A stretch of 64,000 nucleotides of DNA from the NCBI RefSeq assembly GCF_011947195.1, contig NZ_JAATVY010000021.1, positions 1 through 64,000 of the forward strand. The letters are read 5' to 3'. The position numbers were made by a program, and so were the translations under genes. Origin of the DNA: Planosporangium thailandense (GTDB taxonomy: Bacteria > Actinomycetota > Actinomycetes > Mycobacteriales > Micromonosporaceae). Shown here piece after piece: positions 7,503 through 14,182 of the stretch (its first letter is position 1; each line of letters opens with the position of its first letter). A model generated the notes under the pieces. That model ran no database searches. It was not told where the DNA came from and worked only from the letters and a program-made list of their open reading frames with translations.

Positions 7503-8523
7503 CGAAGCCCTCCCCGGTCAGTGACACGAACAGCTCTTCCAGTTCGGGCGCGGCCACGGTGAATCCGCGGACCGCAACGCCCCGGTGCACCAGTTCGGCG
7601 ACGACCTTTTCCGGCGCGACCGACCCAAGGACCCCGGTCGCGGCGGCGTCGTGCGTACGCACGTCCGTCAGGCCGAGCCCCCGCAGCACCTCGGCCGCGG
7701 CGGCGGGTCGGTCGGTGTCGACGTGGGCCCGCGGCACCGCCCCGGCGCGCAGTTCGGCCAGCGGCGCCTGCGCGACGAGCCGGCCCAGGTGCATCACGCC
7801 GACGTGCGTGCACAGCTGCTCGACCTCGCTCAGCAGATGCGTCGACAGCAGGACCGTCGCGCCCTCGGCGGCGAGCCGCTTGATGAGGGCGCGTACCTCG
7901 CGCGTGCCCTGCGGGTCCAGGCCGTTGGTCGGCTCGTCGAGGATCAGCAGCTCGCGCGGGGCGAGCAGGGTCGCCGCCAGGGCCAGCCGCTGCCGCATGC
8001 CCAGGGAGTACGCCCGGTACCGCTTGGTCGCCGCCGTCAGCAGCCCCACCCGGTCGAGCGCCTCGTCCACCCGCCTGTGCGCGGTGCGCGGATCCGCGGC
8101 CCGGTCGCCGGCGTCGAGCCGCAGCAGGTTGGCCCGGCCGGACAGGTACGGATGGAACGCCGGCCCGTCCACGAGCGCGCCGACGCGGGGGAGCACCCGG
8201 GCCGCGGCGGCCGGCATCGGCTGGCCGAGTAGCCGGTGCGTACCCGCGGTGGGCCGGATCAGCCCGAGCAGTAACCGGATGGTGGTCGTCTTGCCCGAGC
8301 CGTTCGGCCCGAGGAAGCCGTAGATCGAGCCGCACGGCACCGCCAGGTCGACGCTGTCGACGGCGACCTGGCGGTGGAATCGCTTGGTCAACCGGGTGGA
8401 CTCGACGGCCCAGGACCCGGCCGGGTGGCCGGGTCCTGGGGCGGTCTGCGACGCGGCGGGTTGACTGCTCTCCGATGCCGCGCCGCTCTCCGATGCCGCG
8501 CCGCTCTCCGATACCGCGGTCAC
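7489..8523 (-). CDS. ABC transporter ATP-binding protein
   Basis: A 344-residue ATPase with Walker A GPNGSGKTT, Q-loop area, signature YSLGMRQRL, Walker B LLILDEPTNGLD and the H-loop histidine in LLSTHLLSEVEQ. The C-terminal extension ending PELEELFVSLTGEGF is typical of ABC-2 exporter ATPases. The GTG start overlaps the stop of the upstream LolA-like gene (GTGA). The first 15 residues are a threefold SESGAA repeat encoded by an 18-bp direct repeat (about 8464-8517), which is absent from typical family members and probably a disordered lead-in. It works with the permease encoded next. Confidence 0.9.
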   Translation of the reverse strand: MTAVSESGAASESGAASESSQPAASQTAPGPGHPAGSWAVESTRLTKRFHRQVAVDSVDLAVPCGSIYGFLGPNGSGKTTTIRLLLGLIRPTAGTHRLLGQPMPAAAARVLPRVGALVDGPAFHPYLSGRANLLRLDAGDRAADPRTAHRRVDEALDRVGLLTAATKRYRAYSLGMRQRLALAATLLAPRELLILDEPTNGLDPQGTREVRALIKRLAAEGATVLLSTHLLSEVEQLCTHVGVMHLGRLVAQAPLAELRAGAVPRAHVDTDRPAAAAEVLRGLGLTDVRTHDAAATGVLGSVAPEKVVAELVHRGVAVRGFTVAAPELEELFVSLTGEGFDVSG

Positions 8524-10112
8524 GCCGACGCTGCCTGGTAAAGCGACTGCGCCGGCACGGCACCGGCGAGCACCCGGCCGTCATCGGTGAACAGCATGTT
8601 GCCCAACTTGCTGCTCAGCAGGTGGCCGGTACCCCAGGTGCCGTGGACCTTCGGCAGGTGCTGGATCCACATGGCGCCGGGGCTCGGGCTGGCCGACTGC
8701 ATGGCCTGCGGCGGAATCTTCTTGATGACGATGCTGCTCCAGCCCTTGCCGACCACGGTCGGGCGCTGCATCGGCTGGCGCGGCGGTTGCTGCGGCACGG
8801 CTTCCTTCACGGTCGCGCCCGGCGGTGGCGTGAAGTGGAACTGTGCCGGGTTCGGCTGGGCGTAGTTGACCTGGGTAAACGCGGTCTCGAACGCCGGGCT
8901 GGTGTAGTTGCGGGCGAAGACCTGGACACGCAGCGGCACGTGCTGCCGCGCGTCGACCGCCATCGTCACCCGGGCGACCAGGGTCTTCGCGTCGCGCGGA
9001 ACGAGGACCAGTTCGTTCGTCGTTCGGCCGGCGACCCTCACCCCGCTGCGGGTGGTGATGGTGGTGTACGGCCGCAGCTTCGCGAGGATCCGGTTGGAGA
9101 TCTCCTGCGGCGTCATCGCGCTGGCGGTCGGGCTCGGCGACATCGGCACGGTCTCGGTGGCGGTCGGCATCTCCGTCGCGGTCGGCATCTCCGTCGCGGT
9201 CGGCATCTCGGTCGGGCTCAGGGTCTCCTCAGTTCCGGTCGGGCCCGGAGTCTGGATCAGTGCGACCGGGCTCGTCTTCATCGTGCCGTGCGGGCTGGCG
9301 GACTTGTGGTCGGACTTGCTCGGGTGTGGCGTCTTGACGTCCGCGACCGGGCTTGTCTGCATCGTGCCGTGCGGGCTGGCGGATTTGTGGGCGGACTTGC
9401 TCGGGTGTGGCGTCTTGACGTCCGCGACGGCGCTGGTCTGCATCGTGCCGTGCGGGCTGGCGGATTTGTGGTCGGACTTGCTCGGGTGTGGCGTCTTGAC
9501 GTCCGCGACCGGGCTTGTCTGCATCGTGCCGTGCGGGCTGGCGGACTTGTGGGCGGTCCCGCTGGGGTGCGGGGTCTTGACGTCCGCGACGCCGCTCATG
9601 GTGGCGGTTTCGGTCGGGCTCGGCGCGGGCATCGGCGTCTCGGTGGGGCTCATCGGCCCACTCGGAGTCGCCGGCGGGCTCGCCTGGCCACCGACGACGG
9701 AGTGGACGGCGGTGTTCTTCTGGCTGTTCCACACCCACATGTCACGGCCGTTGCGGATGATGTCGGTCTCCCCCAGGGTGCCGAGCAGCGCGAGCCGGTG
9801 CCGGGTGGGGCCGGCGTACCAGACCCGCAGCGTGTGCGACCCGTAGAGCAGCGAGTGCAGGTTGGAGCTGCCGGCACCGGTGTTCGGCATCGCGGGCATG
9901 CCGAGGTCGGCCCGTTCGACGAGGGTGCCGGAGACAGGTTGGTTGCGGGCGTTCTGCACGTCGGTGAGGATCTGCGCCGCTGACGGCGCCGGTGTGCTGG
10001 GAGCGGCCGACGCGGCGAGGGTACCGGCGGGTGCACCGCCTGCGATCGTCGCCACGAACACGGCAACCGGCACCCCCCAGCGCAGCGCCGGTCGAGACGT
10101 GAAGATCGGCAT
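8520..10112 (-). CDS. Secreted LolA-like protein with internal repeat block
   Basis: A 530-residue exported protein. It has an N-terminal signal peptide (ALRWGVPVAVFVATIAGGAPAG, then AASA) without a lipobox cysteine. The rest looks like the LolA/RseB-type beta fold: SAAQILTDVQNARNQPVSGTLVERADLGMP, HTLRVWYAGPTRHRLALLG, GRDMWVWNSQKNTAVHS, then ELVLVPRD, VTMAVDARQHVPLRVQVFARNYTSPAFETAFTQVNYAQPNPAQFHFTPPPGA. A block of about 180 residues, rich in Pro, Thr, Ser, His and Lys with four 27-residue repeats, interrupts the domain where the paralogue at 12328-13398 has a short loop. The start ATG has GGAGG eight bases upstream. It is first in an operon with the ABC ATPase and permease, and is preceded by the GCTGAGAG array. 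Confidence 0.8.
   Translation of the reverse strand: MPIFTSRPALRWGVPVAVFVATIAGGAPAGTLAASAAPSTPAPSAAQILTDVQNARNQPVSGTLVERADLGMPAMPNTGAGSSNLHSLLYGSHTLRVWYAGPTRHRLALLGTLGETDIIRNGRDMWVWNSQKNTAVHSVVGGQASPPATPSGPMSPTETPMPAPSPTETATMSGVADVKTPHPSGTAHKSASPHGTMQTSPVADVKTPHPSKSDHKSASPHGTMQTSAVADVKTPHPSKSAHKSASPHGTMQTSPVADVKTPHPSKSDHKSASPHGTMKTSPVALIQTPGPTGTEETLSPTEMPTATEMPTATEMPTATETVPMSPSPTASAMTPQEISNRILAKLRPYTTITTRSGVRVAGRTTNELVLVPRDAKTLVARVTMAVDARQHVPLRVQVFARNYTSPAFETAFTQVNYAQPNPAQFHFTPPPGATVKEAVPQQPPRQPMQRPTVVGKGWSSIVIKKIPPQAMQSASPSPGAMWIQHLPKVHGTWGTGHLLSSKLGNMLFTDDGRVLAGAVPAQSLYQAASA
9262..9597 (-). repeat. Four 81-bp in-frame repeats inside the LolA-like gene
   Basis: Copies anchored at 9280, 9361, 9442 and 9523 are exactly 81 bp apart and nearly identical. 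Each encodes 27 residues containing VADVKTPHPS, DHKSASPHGTMQTS or close variants. A shorter 18-bp repeat coding PTATEM follows in the protein (about 9160-9205). The near-identity at DNA level points to recent tandem duplication. Confidence 0.9.
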
Positions 10113-10149
10113 TTGTTACACCTCCTACGGCCCATGCTGCTTCGAACTC

Positions 10150-10256
10150 GCTGAGAGGTGGCTGAGAGCGCCCGCACGTTGCTGAGAGCCCGCTGAGAGC
10201 CCGCCGAGCCGCCCGCTGAGACGCCCGCTGCGAGTCAGCTGAGAGTCAGCTGAGAG
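10150..10256. promoter_or_regulatory. GCTGAGAG direct-repeat array, probable response-regulator binding sites
   Basis: Boxes GCTGAGAG at 10150, 10161, 10181, 10192, 10238 and 10249, with variants at 10203 (GCCGAGCC), 10215 (GCTGAGAC) and 10227 (GCTGCGAG). Successive starts are mostly 11 bp apart (two at 12, one gap of 20), all in the same orientation. Direct repeats one helical turn apart are the normal target of OmpR/PhoB-type regulators. The array fills the space between the divergent LolA-like gene (start 10112) and the response regulator (start 10298), so it could control both. Confidence 0.75.
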
Positions 10257-10297
10257 TGGTGCTTCATTGCGGACGGTCTTCATGAAAACCTGAGACA

Positions 10298-10957
10298 GTG
10301 CGGGTGCTGGTCGTCGAGGACGAGGCGCGGATGGCCCGTGCGCTGCAACGTGGCCTGGCCGCCGAGGGCTTCGCGGTCGACGTCGCGTTCGACGGCCCCC
10401 ACGGGCTAGAACTCGCCCGGCACGGCGAGTACGACGCGATGATCCTCGACGTCATGCTGCCCGGCCTGTCGGGCTACCAGCTGATCCGGGTGCTGCGCGC
10501 CGAGCACAACTGGCTGCCGGTGCTCATGCTGTCGGCCAAGGACGGCGAGTACGACCAGGCCGATGGGCTCGACTGCGGCGCCGACGACTACCTGACCAAG
10601 CCGTTCTCGTTCGTCGTGCTGCTGGCGCGGCTGCGCGCGCTGCTGCGCCGGGGCGCCCCCGAACGCCCGACGGTGCTCGCCGTCGGCGATCTCGTGCTCG
10701 ACCCTGCCGCGCGTCAGGTCCAGCGCGGCGGCGCCCCGGTCATCCTGACCACCCGCGAGTACGCGCTGCTGGAGTACCTGATGCGCCGTGCCGGCCGGGT
10801 GGTCTCCAAGGTGGAGCTGCTCGACCACGTCTGGGACGCCGGGGCCGACAGCGCGCCCAATGTCGTGGAGGTCTATATCGGATACCTGCGCCGCAAGGTC
10901 GGCAGGGACGTGGTCGAGACGGTCCGGGGCGCCGGGTACCGGGTGGGTCAGGCTTGA
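10298..10957 (+). CDS. OmpR-family response regulator
   Basis: A 219-residue two-domain regulator. The receiver domain has acidic residues E7/D8, the phospho-acceptor Asp51 in MILDVMLPG and the conserved lysine in LTKPF. The C-terminal winged helix (TTREYALLEYLMRRAGRVVSKVELLDHVWD...VVEVYIGYLRRKV) is of OmpR/PhoB type. The GTG start has no Shine-Dalgarno sequence; a leaderless or short-leader message is possible. Its stop overlaps the TTG start of the histidine kinase (TTGA). The upstream GCTGAGAG array suggests it regulates itself and the LolA-like/ABC operon. The matching pair of boxes before the second LolA-like gene suggests that gene is also a target. Confidence 0.93.
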   Translation: MRVLVVEDEARMARALQRGLAAEGFAVDVAFDGPHGLELARHGEYDAMILDVMLPGLSGYQLIRVLRAEHNWLPVLMLSAKDGEYDQADGLDCGADDYLTKPFSFVVLLARLRALLRRGAPERPTVLAVGDLVLDPAARQVQRGGAPVILTTREYALLEYLMRRAGRVVSKVELLDHVWDAGADSAPNVVEVYIGYLRRKVGRDVVETVRGAGYRVGQA

Positions 10958-12318
10958 AGCTCCGGGTACGTCTGCGCTGGTGGAACCGGCTGAGCCTGCG
11001 GTCCCGCCTGCTGATGATCGGGGCCGGCGGCCTCGCGGTCGGGTTCGCGCTCGGCGGGATCGTGCTCATCTACGCGCTCGAGTACGCCTTGCAGCGCGGG
11101 GTCGACTCCGACGCGCTCGCCACCGCCCACGGGGTCGCCGAACTGGTCAACGTCAGGGCGTTGCCACAGCCGGTACCAGTTTCCGGCGGGCAGATCGTGC
11201 AGGTGGTCGACGCGAAACACCGGGTGCGGTCGGCGTCGATCGGCGCCGACCGCCTCGTTCCGCTGCTGCGCCCCGACGAGCTCGCCGCGGCGAGGGCCGG
11301 CGAGGCCCGCACCGTCGACGGCTCCCGCGCCGGGGTCGCCGGACCGCTGCGGGTCGTGGCGGTCAAGGCGGGTCCGCCCGATGACCCGCAGACCGTACTG
11401 GTGGCGCGGCCGGTGGCGAGCATGCGCGAGAGCGTGAACGTGGTGCGCACGGCGCTGCTCATCGCGTACCCGCTGCTGATCGCGGTGCTGGCGCTGTTCG
11501 CCTGGCGGGTGGTGGGCGCCGCGCTGCGCCCGGTGGAGGAGCTGCGCGCCGGGGCCGAGACCATCACCGGGGGCGACAGCAGCGACAGGTTGCCGGTGCC
11601 CGACTCGCGCGACGAGATCCACCGGCTCGCGGTCACCCTCAACGACATGCTCGACCGGCTCGCCCGCTCCCGTACCCGGCAGCGGGCGTTCGTCGCCGAC
11701 GCCGCGCACGAGCTGCGCAGCCCGCTCGCGAACATGCGTACCGAGCTGGAGGTCGCCCAGCGCATCGGCGACCCGGCCGCCGTCGAGGACCTCCTCGCCG
11801 ACGTGGAGCGGCTCAGCCGACTCGTCGACGACCTGCTGCTGCTGGCGCGCGCCGACGAGGCCCCGGGCCTGGTCCGCGCCGAGCCGGTCGAGCTCGGCGC
11901 CCTGCTGCGGGAGACGGCCGAGCGCTACGGCGCCGCGCGGGTGCCGGTCACCGTGGCGGACGGCCCGCCCCAGTGGACGTCGGGCGACCCGCAGGCCCTG
12001 CGGCACGTGGTGACCAACCTGGTCGACAACGCGGTCCGCCACGCCACGTCGCGGGTGACGCTGGCCGTCGTGCCGGACGGGTTCACCGTCATCGACGACG
12101 GCCCGGGCATCCCACCCGCCGACCGCGAGCGGGTCTTCGAACGGTTCACACGCCTAGACGACGCCCGGGCCCGCGACGCCGGGGGAGCGGGGCTGGGGCT
12201 CGCGATCGTGCAGGAACTGGTGCACCGCCACGGCGGCACCGTCACCCTTGCCGACGCCCATCCCGGAATCCGGGCCCGGGTACGGCTGCACATCCTGCCG
12301 GGCCCGCCGCCGCCCTGA
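10954..12318 (+). CDS. Sensor histidine kinase
   Basis: A 454-residue membrane kinase, partner of the preceding regulator. TM1 lies around residues 18-42 (LLMIGAGGLAVGFALGGIVLIYAL). A periplasmic domain of about 115 residues follows, then TM2 (LLIAYPLLIAVLALFAW), HAMP, and a HisKA segment FVADAAHELRSPL with His252. The HATPase domain shows N-box LVDNAVRHA, G1 DDGPGIP, F-box RVFERFTRLDD and G2 GGAGLGLAIV. The TTG start overlaps the regulator's stop by 4 bp, so translation is coupled. The signal is unknown; the gene context suggests envelope state. Confidence 0.92.
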   Translation: MKLRVRLRWWNRLSLRSRLLMIGAGGLAVGFALGGIVLIYALEYALQRGVDSDALATAHGVAELVNVRALPQPVPVSGGQIVQVVDAKHRVRSASIGADRLVPLLRPDELAAARAGEARTVDGSRAGVAGPLRVVAVKAGPPDDPQTVLVARPVASMRESVNVVRTALLIAYPLLIAVLALFAWRVVGAALRPVEELRAGAETITGGDSSDRLPVPDSRDEIHRLAVTLNDMLDRLARSRTRQRAFVADAAHELRSPLANMRTELEVAQRIGDPAAVEDLLADVERLSRLVDDLLLLARADEAPGLVRAEPVELGALLRETAERYGAARVPVTVADGPPQWTSGDPQALRHVVTNLVDNAVRHATSRVTLAVVPDGFTVIDDGPGIPPADRERVFERFTRLDDARARDAGGAGLGLAIVQELVHRHGGTVTLADAHPGIRARVRLHILPGPPPP

Positions 12319-12327
12319 GGGTGCGCG

Positions 12328-13398
12328 TCATCCGGCCGCCGCGTACAGCCGTTCGGGGCGCACCGCGCCGGCCAGTACCCGGCCGTCGTCGGTGAACAGC
12401 ACGCTGAACAGGCGGCCGGTGAGCAGCCGTCCGCTGCCCCAGGCGCCACTGACGCGGGGGAGGCGGTCCAGGGGAGTGCCGGCGGCGGACCGGTCGTCGG
12501 ACGCGGCCGGGAGCTTGCCGATCAGGACGCTCGTCCAGCCTTTCCCGGCGACGGTGGGCCGCGGCATCGTGGGCGTGGTCGCGGCCGGGTCCGCGCGCGT
12601 GCCCTCCTCCTTGACCACGATGCCGGGCGGCGGCGCGAAGCGGAACTGGGCGTCGTCCGGGCGGGCGAAGCTGACCTGGGTGAACGCCGTCTCGAACGCC
12701 GCGCTGTTCGACCCGGCCGGATACACCCGTACGCGCAGCGGCACGTGCCGCTCGGCGTCGACGGCGAGAGTCACCCGTCCGACCAGCGATCCGCTGTCAC
12801 GGGGGGTGAGAACCAGCTCGTACACCGGCCGCCCGGCGACCCGCGTCGCGCTGCCGGCGGTGACGATCGTGGTCGGGTCGATCGCCGCGAGGGCCGCCCG
12901 CGCGGCCTCCTGGGGTGTGCCGGCCAGCGGGCTGGGGGCGGCCTCCGGGTGGCTGGCGGGGCTTTCGTCGGTGGGCAGGACCGCGTGCGAGGCGGCGTTG
13001 TGCTGGCTGTCCCACACCCAGACGTCCCGGCCGCTGCGGACGACGTCCGACTCGCCGAGGGTGCCGAGAAGCGCCACCCGCGCGTGGTCCGGGCCGGCGT
13101 ACCAGACCCGCAGCGTGTGCGACCCGCTGCCGAGCGCCTGAAGGTTGGAGCTGCCCTGCCCGTCCGTGCCGGGGATGGCGGGCAGGCCGAGGTCGGCGCG
13201 CTGCACGACCGTGCCCGAGCCGCCGTCGAGGCGGGCGTTGCGCAGGTCGGACAGCAGTTGCCCGACCGTACGCGGGGGAAGGCTGGGATCGGCCGACGCG
13301 GTGAGGGTGCGGGCTGCCGCACCGCCCCCGACGACGGCCACGAGTACGGCGACCGGCGCTCCCCAGCGCAGCGCGGGCCGGGACGTGATGATCGACAT
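12328..13398 (-). CDS. Second secreted LolA-like protein (paralogue)
   Basis: A 356-residue paralogue of the protein at 8520-10112, sharing the start (SRPALRWG.PVAV), GSGTVVQRADLGLPAIP, SSNLQAL..GSHTLRVWYAGPDHARVALLGTLGESDVVRSGRDVWVWDSQ, LAVDAERHVPLRVRVY, FETAFTQV and the ending LFTDDGRVLAGAV. It lacks the 27-residue repeats, having only a short Pro/Glu-rich linker at that place. It has a signal peptide and no lipobox. ATG 13398 is chosen because GGAGG lies eight bases before it; an upstream GTG would overlap that site. It converges with the histidine kinase and is transcribed away from merR. Two GCTGAGA boxes start 37 bp upstream of its ATG. Confidence 0.8.
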   Translation of the reverse strand: MSIITSRPALRWGAPVAVLVAVVGGGAAARTLTASADPSLPPRTVGQLLSDLRNARLDGGSGTVVQRADLGLPAIPGTDGQGSSNLQALGSGSHTLRVWYAGPDHARVALLGTLGESDVVRSGRDVWVWDSQHNAASHAVLPTDESPASHPEAAPSPLAGTPQEAARAALAAIDPTTIVTAGSATRVAGRPVYELVLTPRDSGSLVGRVTLAVDAERHVPLRVRVYPAGSNSAAFETAFTQVSFARPDDAQFRFAPPPGIVVKEEGTRADPAATTPTMPRPTVAGKGWTSVLIGKLPAASDDRSAAGTPLDRLPRVSGAWGSGRLLTGRLFSVLFTDDGRVLAGAVRPERLYAAAG

Positions 13399-13434
13399 GG
13401 GCTGCACCTCCTGCTCCTGATGGTGCGGGGCGTC

Positions 13435-13453
13435 GCTGAGAAGCCGCTGAGAC
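13435..13453. promoter_or_regulatory. Two GCTGAGA boxes upstream of the second LolA-like gene
   Basis: GCTGAGAA (13435) and GCTGAGAC (13446) are 11 bp apart and in the same orientation relative to the gene as the large array. The first box begins 37 bp from the start codon, against 38 bp at the first LolA-like gene. Shared spacing, orientation and distance suggest the same response regulator acts at both. Confidence 0.65.
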
Positions 13454-13456
13454 GTG

Positions 13457-13486
13457 TTGACAGTGTCATTGTGACAGTGTCATGGT
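13457..13486 (+). promoter_or_regulatory. Duplicated palindromic operator/promoter of the MerR gene
   Basis: Two copies of TGACAGTGTCA (13458-13468 and 13472-13482), each palindromic around its central base, lie 14 bp apart. TTGACA at 13457-13462 could be a -35 element; CATGGT at 13481-13486 is a weak -10 at 18-bp spacing, as in MerR-type promoters. The GTG of the gene follows at 13493, so the transcript may be leaderless. Binding by the adjacent MerR protein is inferred. Confidence 0.55.
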
Positions 13487-13492
13487 TGACGG

Positions 13493-14173
13493 GTGTGGAC
13501 GCTCGATGAGCTGCTGGAACGGGTCCGCGCCGCACTGGCGGAGGCGGAGTACCCCGGCGCGCCCAACGGTCGGGTCCGGGACCTGCCCGACCGGCGCGCC
13601 GTCCGGTGGTACGCGACGACCGGCCTGGTCGACCGGCCCACCGGCATGCGGGGGAGGACCGCGCTGTACGGGCCGCGGCATCTGCTCCAGCTCGTAGCCG
13701 TCAAGCGGCGGCAGGCCGAAGGTCGCTCGCTGGCCCAGATCCAGGCCGAGCTCGCGGGCGCGACCGATGGGACCCTCGCCGGCATCGCGCGCGTTTCTGA
13801 CGACCTGCTCGCCGGTGGGGGCGCGGCCCCGCAGCCGGCACCGGCCCGGACGCGCTTCTGGGCCGCGCCGCCCGTTGCCGTCGCCGCGCCGATCGCTGCC
13901 GTCCCGCCTGGCGTCGCCGCGCCGATCGCCGCCGCGCCGGCCGGCGTCGCCGCACCGGAGGTCGCCCCGTTGGGTGAGGCGGCACCGGCCGACGTATCGG
14001 CCGACGTCTCGGCCGACGGCGCGACCACGACGTTCGCCGGCGTGCGGCTGCCCGGTGGCGTCCTGCTCCTGCTGCCGGCCCAGCCCGGCCCCGACGAACT
14101 CGCCGCGATCCGCGCGGCCGCCGCACCCCTGCTCGACGTACTCGCCGACCGAGGCCTCCTCACCAACCCATAG
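13493..14173 (+). CDS. MerR-family regulator with long Ala/Pro tail
   Basis: A 226-residue protein. The N-terminal part (LDELLERVRAALAEAEY...NGRVRDLPDRRAVRWYATTGLVDRPTGMRGRTALYGPRHLLQLVAVKRRQAEGRSLAQIQAEL) carries the MerR winged-helix pattern, including the RWYATTGL helix-turn and the Y-x-x-R-H-L-L-Q-L helix. After residue 110 an Ala/Pro/Val-rich linker leads to a short conserved-looking C-terminus (TTTFAGVRLPGGVLLLLPAQPGPDELAAIR). No metal-binding cysteines are present. The GTG start lacks a ribosome site and lies 11 bp after the duplicated palindrome. Its stop TAG overlaps the ribosome site of the VIT/VWA gene, so the two form an operon. Confidence 0.8.
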   Translation: MWTLDELLERVRAALAEAEYPGAPNGRVRDLPDRRAVRWYATTGLVDRPTGMRGRTALYGPRHLLQLVAVKRRQAEGRSLAQIQAELAGATDGTLAGIARVSDDLLAGGGAAPQPAPARTRFWAAPPVAVAAPIAAVPPGVAAPIAAAPAGVAAPEVAPLGEAAPADVSADVSADGATTTFAGVRLPGGVLLLLPAQPGPDELAAIRAAAAPLLDVLADRGLLTNP

Positions 14174-14182
14174 GAGCGCGCC

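Noticed and set aside
9262-9597. Regular 81-bp repeats as a CRISPR array
   Set aside because: Units are directly adjacent without spacers, in frame inside a gene, and encode a repetitive peptide.
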